A DNA stretch of 64,000 bases from Actinomycetales bacterium (GCA_002748155.1 PDRO01000013.1:1-64000); one strand, 5' to 3'; shown: positions 1 through 10,743, counted from the first letter of the stretch. Made by a program: numbers and translations. The notes: generated by a model not told the origin, from the letters alone.

Positions 1-189
1 CACCTCATTCTCGACCGAGCGGACCACCGTCGCCGCGCTCGGATCGGTCAACGGCATCGCGAACACCCAGACACCGGCCTCCTGCATCTGCTGGGTCAGA
101 GCGGTCACGTCAGCAATGACACGCTGAAGCTGCTCGGGCTGCAGGACCCGGCCGTGGGGCTGGACGTTGTTCAACAGGTAGTGGCTCAT
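1..189 (-). CDS. YciI-family protein (3' end beyond the window)
   Basis: The reverse strand opens at an ATG at 189 and reads 63 residues (MSHYLLNNVQPHGRVLQPEQ...) to the window edge without a stop. The start resembles the YCII/DGPF family of small ferredoxin-like-fold proteins (MSHYLL-V-P at the N terminus, and a central VFAMPLTDPS stretch matching the family's second half). The family's usual partners are ECF sigma factors or dehydrogenases, but nothing upstream on this strand tells which applies. No enzymatic role can be assigned from the fragment. Confidence 0.6.
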   Translation of the reverse strand, partial: MSHYLLNNVQPHGRVLQPEQLQRVIADVTALTQQMQEAGVWVFAMPLTDPSAATVVRSVENEV

Positions 190-477
190 CAGATCTCCTA
201 TGTCGGTCGGGCGGCCCCAACGGCCAGCCCCTGCCTCCCATACGTGTCAGCCAGCACGATTTCGACATACCCCGACGACCTGGTCAATGGAGCCGATCGG
301 CTGATGGGCACCACCGAAGCGATGGTTTCCCTCGGTTTCGTCGGCGGATCCCGAGTGTTGTGTGACGCCGCGTCCTCGGGACAGCACGACGACCGTGCCG
401 TCTTGCTCATCTGGCGCGACTGAACCCCGCTGCCTGGCACGGCGGCGGGGCCCAGGTCGTCCTTCGGGGCCGAGCGA

Positions 478-669
478 TCAGTCCTTCTTGCCGAGGTCTT
501 CGACGACCCCCTTGACCTTCTCCTCGGCCATGTCGATCTTGTCGGTGAACTTGCCGCCGGTCTTGTCGTCGATGACGTCGGCGGCTTTCTCCACCCCAGC
601 AGCGATTTTGTCGCTGTTGTCCTGGACGGCGTCGGTCGCCTTGTCTTTGATCTCGTCAAACATCCCCAT
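478..669 (-). CDS. MT0933-like antitoxin-family small protein
   Basis: This is a 63-residue, highly charged, helical protein (MGMFDEIKDKATDAVQDN..., ending EDLGKKD). It has the composition and the F-D-x-x-K-D-K-A start of the MT0933/Rv0909-like antitoxin family (PF14013). An AGGAG ribosome binding site lies about 8 nt before the ATG. No toxin gene (an Rv0910-type SRPBCC protein) is adjacent, so a toxin-antitoxin role is not supported locally. Many family members stand alone and may act as CsbD-like stress proteins. The 288 bases between this gene and the YciI gene hold nothing I recognise. Confidence 0.65.
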   Translation of the reverse strand: MGMFDEIKDKATDAVQDNSDKIAAGVEKAADVIDDKTGGKFTDKIDMAEEKVKGVVEDLGKKD

Positions 670-774
670 CCTGGGCGCTCCTCATCTGTTGGGTGTGGTT
701 CTCGAATCGACCTGTGCCGATCCGCGCTGCGCGACACTGCGGTCAGAACCACCGTAGTCGCATACTCTCGAGAA

Positions 775-1449
775 ATGCGCGCTCAGCAGCCGGTGACTCG
801 GGTGCCGACCTTTCACGCACGTCGGGGGCGGCTCTCGTCACTGAACCGGCGTCGCCTCGCCCTCCTGGGGCCGCGGTTCGCGCTTCGCGACGAGGTTCTC
901 GCCGCCGCTTGCGCACGTCGAGCTGCCGGACGTGGGCGGGTCGTTCTCGAAGTCGGCAGCGGCTATGGCGCGGCGGCGATCGCGTATGCCGCGACCCATC
1001 CGAGTGATGTCCTGATCGCGGTGGATGTGCACCCTTCGGGAGTGGCCCGGACCCTGGCCGCCGCCGACGAACACGGATTGACCAACGTGTGCATCCTGCT
1101 CGCGGATGCCGTAGAACTGCTCGAGCTTCGGGTGCCCGGCGGAGCGCTCGACGCGGTGCACCTGTTCTTTCCCGACCCGTGGCCCAAGACTCGACATCGA
1201 CGTCGCCGATTCGTCTCGCCGCAAACCCTCGATCTGCTCGCCGACCGCCTGACCGGCACCGGCGAAGTGCTCGTGGCGACGGACAGCCCGGAGTACGCGG
1301 CATACACCGAGCGGGTCGTGCGTGACCACGGCGGGTTCACCGCAGGGCGGTCACCGCGGCCGTCGTGGCGCCCGGTCGAGGGCTACGAGGCGAAAGGGAT
1401 CGCTGCCGGCCACCCAGCCATCGACCTACGCCTCGTGCGCAACGGGTGA
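775..1449 (+). CDS. trmB: tRNA (guanine-N7-)-methyltransferase
   Basis: TrmB methylates G46 of tRNA to m7G using SAM. The 224-residue protein has the class I methyltransferase motif I (LEVGSGYG) near residue 60, an acidic SAM-binding end of strand 2 (VDVHPSG), and the diagnostic TrmB signature FFPDPWPKTRHRRRR around residue 131. The C-terminal TD-x-x-EYA (residue 168 on) matches the family. The ATG at 775 gives the usual length. It stands alone, pointing toward the tRNA-Gly gene on the opposite strand. The call is firm because the PDPWPK motif is specific to this family. Confidence 0.95.
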   Translation: MRAQQPVTRVPTFHARRGRLSSLNRRRLALLGPRFALRDEVLAAACARRAAGRGRVVLEVGSGYGAAAIAYAATHPSDVLIAVDVHPSGVARTLAAADEHGLTNVCILLADAVELLELRVPGGALDAVHLFFPDPWPKTRHRRRRFVSPQTLDLLADRLTGTGEVLVATDSPEYAAYTERVVRDHGGFTAGRSPRPSWRPVEGYEAKGIAAGHPAIDLRLVRNG

Positions 1450-1519
1450 CCCGGCAGGCCCGATCGCCGATCGTGCGGCCGACCCGATGACGCGCGCGGC
1501 GAGGGTCGGCCTCGCTGGG

Positions 1520-1590
1520 AGCGGGCGACGAGAATCGAACTCGCGTAGCCAGTTTGGAAGACTGGGGCTCTACCATTGAGCTACGCCCGC
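1520..1590 (-). tRNA. tRNA-Gly(TCC)
   Basis: The reverse strand folds as a tRNA: acceptor GCGGGCG/CGCCCGC, a D-arm with GTAGCTCAATGGTAGAGC, an anticodon stem CCAGT/ACTGG enclosing CTTCCAA (anticodon TCC), and a T-arm with GTTCGATTC. The discriminator is T, as in bacterial tRNA-Gly. CCA is not encoded exactly. Confidence 0.95.
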
Positions 1591-1713
1591 GGGTGTGGAT
1601 CGAAGCCTACTCAGGATCTGTGTCGGCTCCGGTCGCTACGAGGGGTTAGCCTAGTGCGGCTCGACGTGCTGTGCGAAACCCGATCGGATGGCCGATCCAG
1701 CAGCCGAGCGGGA

Positions 1714-1787
1714 CGGGGTATGGCGCAGTTTGGTAGCGCGTCCGCTTTGGGAGCGGAAGGCCGTCGGTTCAAATCCGGCTACCCCGA
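1714..1787 (+). tRNA. tRNA-Pro(TGG)
   Basis: The plus strand folds as a tRNA: acceptor CGGGGTA/TACCCCG, a D-arm containing GGCGCAGTTTGGTAGCGC, an anticodon stem TCCGC/GCGGA with loop TTTGGGA (anticodon TGG), and T-arm GTTCAAATC. The discriminator is A, and CCA is not encoded. It lies 134 bases before tig, the usual actinobacterial placement of a tRNA-Pro. Confidence 0.95.
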
Positions 1788-1920
1788 CCGAGTGACGCAT
1801 CGACCGGGATTCGGCGCGACGCAGCCCGGCAGTTAGCATAGGTCGGTCGTCCGCGCCGCCCGGTCGGCTCTGATCAGTGCCTGCCCCGCGGCATACCCCT
1901 TCCGACTGGAGTCATCGCCC

Positions 1921-3303
<1,383 letters not shown>

Positions 3304-3362
3304 CGGGGCTGTCCGGCGAGGGCGGCCGGCCGGGTCGAGGTGCCGTGCCTTGGGTGTGCTGC

Positions 3363-3380
3363 TGTGCGCCCACGGCGAAC
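3363..3380 (+). promoter_or_regulatory. ClgR-type operator upstream of clpP1-clpP2
   Basis: The sequence CGCCCACGGCGAAC (3367-3380) fits the core of the actinobacterial ClgR box, CGC-Y-N-A-N-R-GCG-W-W-S, at every specified core position. Only the outermost upstream W deviates. It lies about 175 bases before clpP1. ClgR is the known activator of clp genes in Corynebacterium, Streptomyces and mycobacteria. No clgR gene is in the window, so regulation is inferred from the motif and its position. Confidence 0.6.
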
Positions 3381-3554
3381 AAGAATGGATCGTGGGAGTA
3401 TCGCCCGAGTCCCGGGCGTTAAGGTCGGGTGAACCGGGCCGCCCCACACCTGTGCCATGGAGTGGACGGTGGCTACTCCGGCGATGCTGCTGGAACAACC
3501 CGATGATGCTAGTTGAACGACGATGCCAATTGAACGACTGCCGGAACGACACTG

Positions 3555-4187
3555 ATGGAGCCTGTGGTGAGTGCACGCAACGATGTCGTCATGGCCGGGG
3601 AGAAGATGTCCGGCGGCTTGGACGACCACATCTACAACCGGCTGCTCAAGGAGCGGATCATCTTCCTGCGCTCCGAGGTGCGTGACGAAAACGCGAACGC
3701 CATCTGCGCCCAGATGCTGTTGCTGGCCGCCGAGGACCCTGACCGGGACATCTGGCTCTACATCAACTCCCCCGGGGGTTCGGTCACGGCCGGCATGGCG
3801 ATCTACGACACGATGAAGTGGGTCCCGTGTGACGTCGCCACCGTGGCCATGGGCATGGCGGCTTCGATGGGGCAGTTCCTGCTCTCGGCCGGCACCCCCG
3901 GCAAGCGTTACGCGACCCCACACGCACGGGTCATGATGCACCAGCCGTCAGGTGGCATCGGCGGCACGGCGTCGGACATCAAGATCCAGGCCGAGCAGAT
4001 GCTGCACATCAAGAAGCAGATGGCAGCGCTGATCGCCGAGCACACCGGGCAATCGGTGGAGCAGATCGAGAAGGACTCCGACCGAGACCGCTGGTTCACG
4101 GCCCAGGAGGCCATGGACTACGGCTTCGTCGACCACGTTGTTGAGCGGGCATCGAATGCCACCCGCACGACCCCCTCCACCGAGTGA
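3555..4187 (+). CDS. clpP1: ATP-dependent Clp protease proteolytic subunit 1
   Basis: This is a serine peptidase subunit (family S14) of the barrel-shaped Clp protease. The 210-residue protein shows the catalytic triad in context: Ser104 in GMAASMG, His129 in [11 protein letters not shown], and Asp178 in DRDRWF. The start at ATG 3555 has no strong Shine-Dalgarno. An internal ATG (3591, MAGEKMSGG) could be used and would give a more typical N terminus. Actinobacterial ClpP1 and ClpP2 form mixed 14-mers. This gene is followed after 30 bases by clpP2, so they form one operon, and the ClgR-type box lies upstream. Confidence 0.96.
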   Translation: MEPVVSARNDVVMAGEKMSGGLDDHIYNRLLKERIIFLRSEVRDENANAICAQMLLLAAEDPDRDIWLYINSPGGSVTAGMAIYDTMKWVPCDVATVAMGMAASMGQFLLSAGTPGKRYATPHARVMMHQPSGGIGGTASDIKIQAEQMLHIKKQMAALIAEHTGQSVEQIEKDSDRDRWFTAQEAMDYGFVDHVVERASNATRTTPSTE

Positions 4188-4217
4188 CCGCCCGAGCCTG
4201 ACGAGAGAGACGCTTCG

Positions 4218-4883
4218 ATGATCCTGAACCCGCCCGGTCAGCCTCACGGTGCCGTGCCCATGTCGTCCGCGCCTCAGGCGCGCTATATCCTGCCCCAGTT
4301 CGAGGAGCGCACGTCCTACGGGATGAAGCGCCTGGATCCTTACACGAAGATGTTCGAGGATCGGATCATCTTCCTCGGGGTGCAGGTCGATGATGCGTCG
4401 GCTGACGACATCATCGCCCAGCTCATCGTCCTGGAGAGCCAGGACCCGGACCGTGACATCCTCATGTACATCAACTCGCCCGGCGGATCGTTCACGGCGA
4501 TGACCGCGATCTACGACACGATGCAGTACATCCGCACCGACGTGCAGACCTTCGTCGTCGGCCAGGCCGCTTCAGCCGCAGCCGTCCTGTTGGCCGCGGG
4601 CGCCAAGGGCAAGCGTTTCGCGTTGCCGAATGCCCGGGTGCTCATCCACCAGCCGGCCATCGAAGGGGCCGGAGGGATGGCCTCCGACCTGGAGATCCAC
4701 GCCAACGAGATCATCCGGATGCGGGAATGGCTCGAAGACACGATCGCCGCTCACACCGGCCGGGAAGCCGACCAGGTGCGTCAGGACATCGAGCGCGACA
4801 AGATCCTCTCCGCTGAAGGAGCTAAGGAGTACGGGCTCATCGACGAGGTGCTCGTCTCACGCAAGGCGTCGCTGCAGAAGTAG
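4218..4883 (+). CDS. clpP2: ATP-dependent Clp protease proteolytic subunit 2
   Basis: The second ClpP paralogue has 221 residues. Ser119 lies in VVGQAASAAAV, His144 in VLIHQPAIEG, and the Asp in IERDKILSAEGAKEYG. The N terminus has a longer, possibly processed extension (about 35 residues before SYGMKRLDPYTKMFEDR). A tight RBS (GAGAGA) precedes ATG 4218. It differs clearly from ClpP1 (GQAASA against GMAASM), consistent with the hetero-oligomeric actinobacterial ClpP1P2, in which both rings are needed for activity. Confidence 0.96.
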   Translation: MILNPPGQPHGAVPMSSAPQARYILPQFEERTSYGMKRLDPYTKMFEDRIIFLGVQVDDASADDIIAQLIVLESQDPDRDILMYINSPGGSFTAMTAIYDTMQYIRTDVQTFVVGQAASAAAVLLAAGAKGKRFALPNARVLIHQPAIEGAGGMASDLEIHANEIIRMREWLEDTIAAHTGREADQVRQDIERDKILSAEGAKEYGLIDEVLVSRKASLQK

Positions 4884-4931
4884 TCCGGCCGCAGGAATCG
4901 CCGCCGTTCGCGACACCGTCCGCCCAGTCGT

Positions 4932-4954
4932 GTTGTCCGCCATTAGCGGACAAC
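4932..4954 (+). terminator. Stem-loop after clpP2
   Basis: A perfect 9-bp stem GTTGTCCGC/GCGGACAAC with a 5-nt loop starts 49 bases after the clpP2 stop. There is no T-tract, which is common for actinobacterial terminators. It separates clpP1P2 from clpX, which begins 145 bases later, so it may end or attenuate the clpP transcript. Confidence 0.55.
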
Positions 4955-5099
4955 GAACGTGCAGGACAAAATCGCGCGTGTATTGGAAGGTCCTGGGGCT
5001 GTTGTGCAGGTACCGTCGGCTGTGCAGGTCCAAGGATCGACGACAGACCGAAGACAGTGGTCGCGCGACGCTGCGTGATCGCCAGGCGAAAGGAATCGC

Positions 5100-6380
5100 G
5101 TGCCACGGATCGGTGACGGCAGCGATCTGCTCAAGTGCTCGTTCTGCGGCAAGAGCCAGAAGCAGGTCAAGAAGCTCATCGCAGGCCCAGGGGTCTACAT
5201 CTGCGACGAGTGCATCGACCTGTGCAACGAGATCATCGAGGAGGAACTCGCCGAGTCTTCCGACCTCGGTCTCGAGGAGCTGCCCAAACCCCGCGAGATC
5301 TTCGACTTCCTCAGCACCTACGTCGTCGGCCAAGACACCGCCAAGCGCGCCCTCGCGGTGGCCGTCTACAACCACTACAAGCGGATCCAGGCAGGCGAAG
5401 GCCCAGCCAAGAAGGCAGACGACAGCGTCGACATCGCCAAGTCCAACATCCTGCTGATCGGCCCGACCGGCTGCGGCAAGACCTATCTGGCCCAGACCCT
5501 GGCGCGCATGCTGAATGTCCCGTTCGCGATCGCCGACGCCACGGCCCTCACCGAGGCCGGCTATGTCGGTGAGGATGTCGAGAACATCCTGCTCAAGCTG
5601 ATCCAGGCCGCCGACTATGACGTCAAGAAGGCCGAGACCGGCATCATCTACATCGACGAGGTCGACAAGATCGCCCGCAAGAGCGAGAACCCGTCGATCA
5701 CCCGGGACGTCTCCGGTGAAGGCGTCCAGCAGGCTCTGTTGAAGATCCTCGAAGGCACGACCGCGTCGGTGCCACCGCAGGGCGGGCGCAAGCATCCGCA
5801 CCAGGAGTTCATCCAGATCGACACGACCAACGTGTTGTTCGTCGTCGGTGGTGCGTTCGCCGGTCTCGAGAAGCTCATCGAAGCCCGCTCGGGCAAGAAG
5901 GGCCTCGGGTTCGGCTCCGAGCTGCACACCGCGGTCGACGAAGGCCTGTCCTATGCCGACGTCATGCCCGAAGACCTGATGAAGTTCGGGTTGATCCCCG
6001 AGTTCATCGGTCGGCTGCCGGTGATCACGACGGTGGCACCGCTCGACCGGGAGGCGCTCATCTCGATCCTCACCGAGCCACGCAACGCTCTGGTCAAGCA
6101 GTACGGGCGGATGTTCGAGCTCGACGGCGTCGAGCTGGAGTTCACTCCCGACGCGGTCGAGGCAGTCGCCGAGCAGGCCTTGATCCGGGGCACCGGGGCA
6201 CGTGGCCTGCGGGCGATCATGGAAGAGGTGCTGCTGCCGGTCATGTTCGACGTGCCGAGCGAGCAGGACATCGCCAAAGTGGTCGTCACCCGCGAGGTCG
6301 TCTTCGACAACGTCAACCCGACGATCGTGCGCCGCGACGTCCCTCGGGTGACCAAGCGTCCGAGGCGGCAGTCGGCCTGA
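5100..6380 (+). CDS. clpX: ATP-dependent Clp protease ATP-binding subunit ClpX
   Basis: ClpX is the AAA+ unfoldase that feeds substrates to ClpP1P2. The 426-residue protein starts at GTG 5100 with an AAAGGA site upstream. The N-terminal zinc-binding domain has Cys13, Cys16, Cys35 and Cys38 ([10 protein letters not shown]...YICDECID). The AAA+ module carries Walker A GPTGCGKT at about residue 120, Walker [11 protein letters not shown], and the sensor 2 region [11 protein letters not shown] near residue 375. The order clpP1-clpP2-clpX is standard. It is expected to be expressed from its own promoter, because 216 bases and a stem-loop separate it from clpP2. Confidence 0.97.
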   Translation: MPRIGDGSDLLKCSFCGKSQKQVKKLIAGPGVYICDECIDLCNEIIEEELAESSDLGLEELPKPREIFDFLSTYVVGQDTAKRALAVAVYNHYKRIQAGEGPAKKADDSVDIAKSNILLIGPTGCGKTYLAQTLARMLNVPFAIADATALTEAGYVGEDVENILLKLIQAADYDVKKAETGIIYIDEVDKIARKSENPSITRDVSGEGVQQALLKILEGTTASVPPQGGRKHPHQEFIQIDTTNVLFVVGGAFAGLEKLIEARSGKKGLGFGSELHTAVDEGLSYADVMPEDLMKFGLIPEFIGRLPVITTVAPLDREALISILTEPRNALVKQYGRMFELDGVELEFTPDAVEAVAEQALIRGTGARGLRAIMEEVLLPVMFDVPSEQDIAKVVVTREVVFDNVNPTIVRRDVPRVTKRPRRQSA

Positions 6381-6414
6381 GCGCCGCCCTGCCGACGCCA
6401 CTCCACTAGCCCGC

Positions 6415-7143
6415 ATGGCCGGCATACCCCACGATCCTGGTGCGTCGGCTCCGTTCCGCCTGGTCCCCGGCCGGCCAGCGCCTCGCCAGGTCGACGCGAC
6501 GACCTGCGGGCCGGCAACGCTGACCACGGCCCGAATGCTCCTCGATCCGGCACTAGTCCACTGGCTGGCCACCGGCGACCCATCAGGTCGTGCCTTTCCC
6601 GATCTGCCTACCCCGCACGCCCGTTTGACGGCCTACCAGGAGTTGGTGCACCAGCGCACCACGGCACTACTCGGCCCGACCGGACGTCTCCAGTTCCCAT
6701 GGCCGCGCCGGTTGGGGACGCCGCCGTGGGGGGTATGCCGCGAGCTCGAGTCCGTGGTGGATCTCCGGTCGGAGGTGATCGGGCCACCGGGCGCGGTCGG
6801 ATCGGGCACGCGCTACCGCAGCGTGTTGGTCCGTCATCTCGGGCCACAGCGGTTCATCGGACTACTCGAGCAGTTGGCTGCGCACCTGGGGGAGTCCCGC
6901 CCCGGGGTGTTGTATGTCGGGAACGCCTGGTTACCCCGGCATGTGACGTTGCTGGTGCCCGGCAGCCAACGGCGGGGCACCCTGCTCGTCTACGATCCGG
7001 GGCAGGGGCGGGTCGACCGGTTGGACACCGCCGGACTCGCCCACGATCGGGGCCGGGTCGGCGGCTGGACCCACCCGTGGTTCCTCATCGGCCCGGTCGG
7101 TCACGTCGAGAGCGAGCTCGGCCGTCAGCGCGACCGCATGTAG
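6415..7143 (+). CDS. Unknown protein with C39/papain-like Cys-His-Asp pattern
   Basis: I do not recognise this 242-residue protein as a named family. It contains VDATTCGPATLTTARML, where Cys31 follows the D-x-T-x-CG pattern of C39-type and related papain-like peptidases. It also has His176 in NAWLPRHVTLLVP and Asp194 in LLVYDPGQGRV. Spacing and local hydrophobic strands fit the Cys-His-Asp triad of that fold. There is no signal peptide, membrane segment or transporter domain, so a bacteriocin-type export role is unlikely. It begins 34 bases after clpX on the same strand, but no SD is obvious. Function is unknown; the peptidase idea is inference from three motifs. Confidence 0.6.
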   Translation: MAGIPHDPGASAPFRLVPGRPAPRQVDATTCGPATLTTARMLLDPALVHWLATGDPSGRAFPDLPTPHARLTAYQELVHQRTTALLGPTGRLQFPWPRRLGTPPWGVCRELESVVDLRSEVIGPPGAVGSGTRYRSVLVRHLGPQRFIGLLEQLAAHLGESRPGVLYVGNAWLPRHVTLLVPGSQRRGTLLVYDPGQGRVDRLDTAGLAHDRGRVGGWTHPWFLIGPVGHVESELGRQRDRM

Positions 7144-7247
7144 CAGGTTCGGTCGCCGATGGCATCGGTGCAGCCGCTACGTGCGGCCGAAGCTACTACA
7201 CGCACTGAGGATCGCGGTGGCGTCAGCGTGGCGGCGCAGCGGCAGCG

Positions 7248-9923
7248 TCAGCTTCGGCGCGGTGGTGGGGCGACCAGCTGGGCGTCACGCACCTCGGTGG
7301 TGTCGGCGTCGCCGGTCATTTCCGCATACGCGAGCTGTTCGATCCGGCCGGCGGCGCACAGGTCGGCGGCCGCCGCCTGCACACCGGCGGTGAGCGCAGC
7401 CGGCAGGGCCAGTGTCATCGAGGTGATCGTCGCCCGCATACCCATCTTGGCGTCGGACTTGACTTTGCGCACCGCCGCCAGGGCTTCCGACACCGCCGAT
7501 AGCACACCCGGGTCACCTGCCATCCCGTCCGGCAGGACCTGCTCGGGTGTCGGCCAGCTCTGCCGGTGCACCGAGCCCGCGCGCCACCACGACCAGACCT
7601 CTTCGGTGACATAGGGCAGGATCGGCGCGAAGAGCCGCAGCAGCGTGTCCAGGGCAATCCGCAGGGCAGCCCTCGCCGAGACGGCAGCCGCATCGCCCTG
7701 GCCGCCGTAGGCGCGTTCCTTGGCCAGCTCGAGGTAGTCGTCGCAGAAGGTCCAGAAGAACGACTCGGTCTGCTCCAGTGACCGGGTGTAGTCCCACGCC
7801 TCGAAGCCGGTGGTCGACACCCGGACGACCTCGGCCAGCGTGGCCAGCATCGAACGGTCGAGGGGTTCGGTGACCAGCTCGTGGGCCGTGGACTCTTCGC
7901 CGGTGCGCGAGGCCGCACCACCCTCGTCATCCGGGACGCCGAAGCCGAGGGCGAACTTGCTCGCGTTGAGGATCTTGATCGCCAGGCGCCGCCCCACCTT
8001 GATCTGGCCCGGGTCGAACGCGGCGTCGGTGCCCAATCGCCCGGATGCGGCCCAATAGCGCACCGCATCAGCCGAGTGTTCCTTGACCAGGGCCTCGGGG
8101 GTGACGACGTTGCCCTTCGACTTACTCATCTTCTTGCGGTCCGGGTCCAGGATCCACCCGGAGATCGCAGCATTGGTCCACGGCACCGAACCGTGCTCGA
8201 AGTGGGCACGCACCATCGTCGCGAACAGCCACGTGCGGATGATGTCGTGGGCCTGCGGGCGCAGATCCATCGGGAAGATCGCGGCGAACAGCTTCGGGTC
8301 GCCGCGCCACCCGGCGGCGATCTGCGGTGACAACGACGACGTAGCCCAGGTGTCCATGACATCGGGGTCACCGGTGAACCCGCCCGGCCGGTCGCGCTGG
8401 GACTCATCGAAGCCCTCGGGCCGGTCGACCGCCGGGTCGATCGGCAACTGATCCTCGGTGGGCACCAGCGGCTCGTCGTAGTCGGGCTCGCCCTGGGCGT
8501 CGAGGCGGTACCACACCGGGATGGCCACCCCGAAGAAGCGCTGCCGCGAGATCAACCAATCGCCGTTGAGTCCCCGCACCCAGTTCTCGTAGCGGTTGCG
8601 CATGAAACCGGGATGGAAGGCCAGCTCCCGGCCGCGCTGCACCAGCGCGTCGTTGAGCTCGCGATCCCGGCCACCGTTACGGATATACCACTGCCGTGAG
8701 GAGACGATCTCCAGCGGTTTCTCCCCGCGTTCGTAGAAGTTTGCCTTGCGCATCGTCGGGGTGGGCTCACCGTCGAGGTCACCGCTGTCCCGCAGCGCAT
8801 CGACGATCGCCGACCGAGCCCGGTATGCCGTCGCGCCGGCGAGCTGCGCGGCATACAACTGGGCGCCTGCCCCGGTGAGCCAGTCGGGGGTCTCGGCAGC
8901 CAACCGTCCCGTGCGGGTGATCAGCGAGCGGTTGGGCAGCTGCAATTCACGCCACCAGATGACGTCGGTGAGGTCACCGAAGGTGCAGCACATCGCGATG
9001 CCGGCGCCCTTGTCGGGCTCGGCGGCCCGGTGCGCTAGCACCGGCAGCTCGACACCGAACAGCGGGGAGGTCACCGTCGTGCCGAACAGCGGCCGGTAGC
9101 GCTCGTCGTCGGGATGCGCGATCAGCGCCACACACGCCGGGATCAGCTCGGGGCGAGTGGTCTCGATGTGGATCGGGGTGCCGTCCGGGCGGTGGAAGGC
9201 CACCCGGTGGTAGTGCCCGGGATAGTCCTTGGCCTCCAGCTCGGCCTGGGCCACCGCGGTCTGGAAGGTCACGTCCCACAGTCCGGGGGCTTCGTTGGTG
9301 TAGGCCTCACCGCGGGCCAGGTTGCGCAGGAAGGCCTGCTGGGCGGTGGCCCGGGAGTGGTTGTCGATGGTCCGGTAGTTGATGCTCCAGTCCAGCGAGA
9401 ATCCCATCCGGCGGAACAACGACTCGAAAGCCTGCTCGTCGAGCACGGTCAGCTCGTCGCACAGCTCGATGAAGTTCTGTCGGCTGATGGCCACTTCGTC
9501 CGCAGCCTTGGACGAGGTGCGGTCGCCTCGGTACGGCGGCTCGAAACCGGGATCGTAGGGAAGGTGGGCGTCACCGCGCACGCCGTAGTAGTTCTGCACC
9601 CGCTTCTCGGTGGGTAGGCCGTTGTCGTCCCAGCCGATCGGGTAGAACACCTCGAGCCCGGCCATCCGCTTGTAGCGGGCCATGCAGTCGGTATGCGTGT
9701 AGGAGAACACGTGCCCCATGTGCAGCGACCCGGAGGCCGTGGGCGGCGGGGTGTCGATCGCGAACACCCGGTCGCGCGGCCCGGCGAGGGCCCGTTCGCG
9801 GTCGAAACGATAGGTACCTTCGGCCTCCCATACCGCGTCCCACTTCTCCTCGAGGCCGTCGACCGTGGGGCGGTCGGGGATCCCGTGGATCAGTCCGGTG
9901 GGGCGGGTGGCTGCGTTGGTCAT
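7248..9923 (-). CDS. valS: Valyl-tRNA synthetase
   Basis: ValRS charges tRNA-Val and proofreads threonine. This is a class I synthetase with the HIGH signature as HMGH (SGSLHMGHVFSYTHTD, near residue 68) and KMSKSKGN in the C-terminal half. Between them lies the CP1 editing insert, with VAFHRPDGTPIHIETTRPELIPACVALIAHPDD. The WDDNGLPTEKRVQNYYGVRGD stretch is characteristic of the alternative, archaeal-like ValS found in many actinobacteria. I chose ATG 9923 (MTNAATRP), because GGGAAG lies 9 nt before it. An ATG nine bases further upstream is too close to that site. Length about 891 residues. It converges on the unknown gene at 6415. Confidence 0.96.
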   Translation of the reverse strand: MTNAATRPTGLIHGIPDRPTVDGLEEKWDAVWEAEGTYRFDRERALAGPRDRVFAIDTPPPTASGSLHMGHVFSYTHTDCMARYKRMAGLEVFYPIGWDDNGLPTEKRVQNYYGVRGDAHLPYDPGFEPPYRGDRTSSKAADEVAISRQNFIELCDELTVLDEQAFESLFRRMGFSLDWSINYRTIDNHSRATAQQAFLRNLARGEAYTNEAPGLWDVTFQTAVAQAELEAKDYPGHYHRVAFHRPDGTPIHIETTRPELIPACVALIAHPDDERYRPLFGTTVTSPLFGVELPVLAHRAAEPDKGAGIAMCCTFGDLTDVIWWRELQLPNRSLITRTGRLAAETPDWLTGAGAQLYAAQLAGATAYRARSAIVDALRDSGDLDGEPTPTMRKANFYERGEKPLEIVSSRQWYIRNGGRDRELNDALVQRGRELAFHPGFMRNRYENWVRGLNGDWLISRQRFFGVAIPVWYRLDAQGEPDYDEPLVPTEDQLPIDPAVDRPEGFDESQRDRPGGFTGDPDVMDTWATSSLSPQIAAGWRGDPKLFAAIFPMDLRPQAHDIIRTWLFATMVRAHFEHGSVPWTNAAISGWILDPDRKKMSKSKGNVVTPEALVKEHSADAVRYWAASGRLGTDAAFDPGQIKVGRRLAIKILNASKFALGFGVPDDEGGAASRTGEESTAHELVTEPLDRSMLATLAEVVRVSTTGFEAWDYTRSLEQTESFFWTFCDDYLELAKERAYGGQGDAAAVSARAALRIALDTLLRLFAPILPYVTEEVWSWWRAGSVHRQSWPTPEQVLPDGMAGDPGVLSAVSEALAAVRKVKSDAKMGMRATITSMTLALPAALTAGVQAAAADLCAAGRIEQLAYAEMTGDADTTEVRDAQLVAPPPRRS

Positions 9924-10188
9924 GGCGTGCATCTTCCCATCCGGTCGGCACCCGCTCGAACCGGCACTGCGCAGCGGCCGCGGCGGGGCCCAGCCGCGGC
10001 TACTCGGTGGCGTCCGATGTGGTGAGGGTCATGCGTGGCGTGGGTCGCATCGGCGGGTCGGTGTGCGGTGCTGCGCGTTATCGTGGCGCATCACGGCGCG
10101 TTAGTTCGCGAGAGCTGCGTCCGAGAACTCTGCATACCCAGAGGTTCATGTCACGAGGACCTGCATCGGCAGCTGGGAGGAGGTCGAG

Positions 10189-10743
10189 GTGTCGACAGTC
10201 GTCGCTACCCTCCCACCTTCGGTCGGCGAGTCGGGGTCTTCTGACGACCGATCCACGCCCCCCGATCTCCCGCTGCTCATCGAGGACACCTGCGGGTGCC
10301 GGGTGCTGTTCCGTGATGTGGTGCCGGCAGATATCGACGAGATCCGTGACCTGCACGCACGGTGCTCGGAGACGACCCTCCGTCGACGCTATTTCGGCGA
10401 GCCGAATGTCGAGGAACTCCTCGGGTGGGTGTTCGACCGCGGCGAAGGTCTGGCCGTAGGAGCATTCGTCGGGGACCGGTTGGTCGGGCTCGGGCATCTC
10501 ATGGCACCGGATTGGACCGGGGCGGCCGAGGTTGCCTTCATGGTCGACGACAGCTATCAGGGACGGCGGATCGGCACGGCCCTGGTCGAGGTGGTCATTG
10601 CGCTCGGTGGCGGCCAGCACTATCCGAAGTTGCACGCCGAGGTGAGTCTGGACAACGGCAAGATGCGCCAGATCCTCGTCCATCGGGGTTTCTCGAGCAC
10701 CCCCGCCCAGGGGTGTTACGGCATGGATCGCAGGTTGTCCTGA
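10189..10743 (+). CDS. GNAT-family N-acetyltransferase
   Basis: This is a 184-residue GNAT protein. Motif A with the acetyl-CoA pyrophosphate loop is Q-G-R-R-I-G-T-A (VDDSYQGRRIGTALVEVV, about residue 125). A following Asn-rich helix (DNGKMRQILVHRGF) is typical of motif B. GTG 10189 follows GGAGGAGG at good spacing. The DLHARCSETTLRRRYF segment is shared with the next gene, so the two are tandem paralogues. Substrate is unknown. Similar single GNAT domains in actinobacteria sit next to acetyl-CoA synthetase or cAMP-regulated Pat systems, but nothing here supports a protein lysine acetyltransferase role. Confidence 0.85.
   Translation: MSTVVATLPPSVGESGSSDDRSTPPDLPLLIEDTCGCRVLFRDVVPADIDEIRDLHARCSETTLRRRYFGEPNVEELLGWVFDRGEGLAVGAFVGDRLVGLGHLMAPDWTGAAEVAFMVDDSYQGRRIGTALVEVVIALGGGQHYPKLHAEVSLDNGKMRQILVHRGFSSTPAQGCYGMDRRLS

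Noticed and set aside
4857..6572. 571-codon open frame antisense to clpX
   Set aside because: It is a GC-rich shadow of the ClpX codons. Composition is Asp/Gly/Leu-rich, without motifs, and clpX itself is unquestionable.
9924..10188. T-box leader for valS
   Set aside because: The valS upstream region has no recognisable T-box (TGGNACCGCG-type) sequence or specifier stem.
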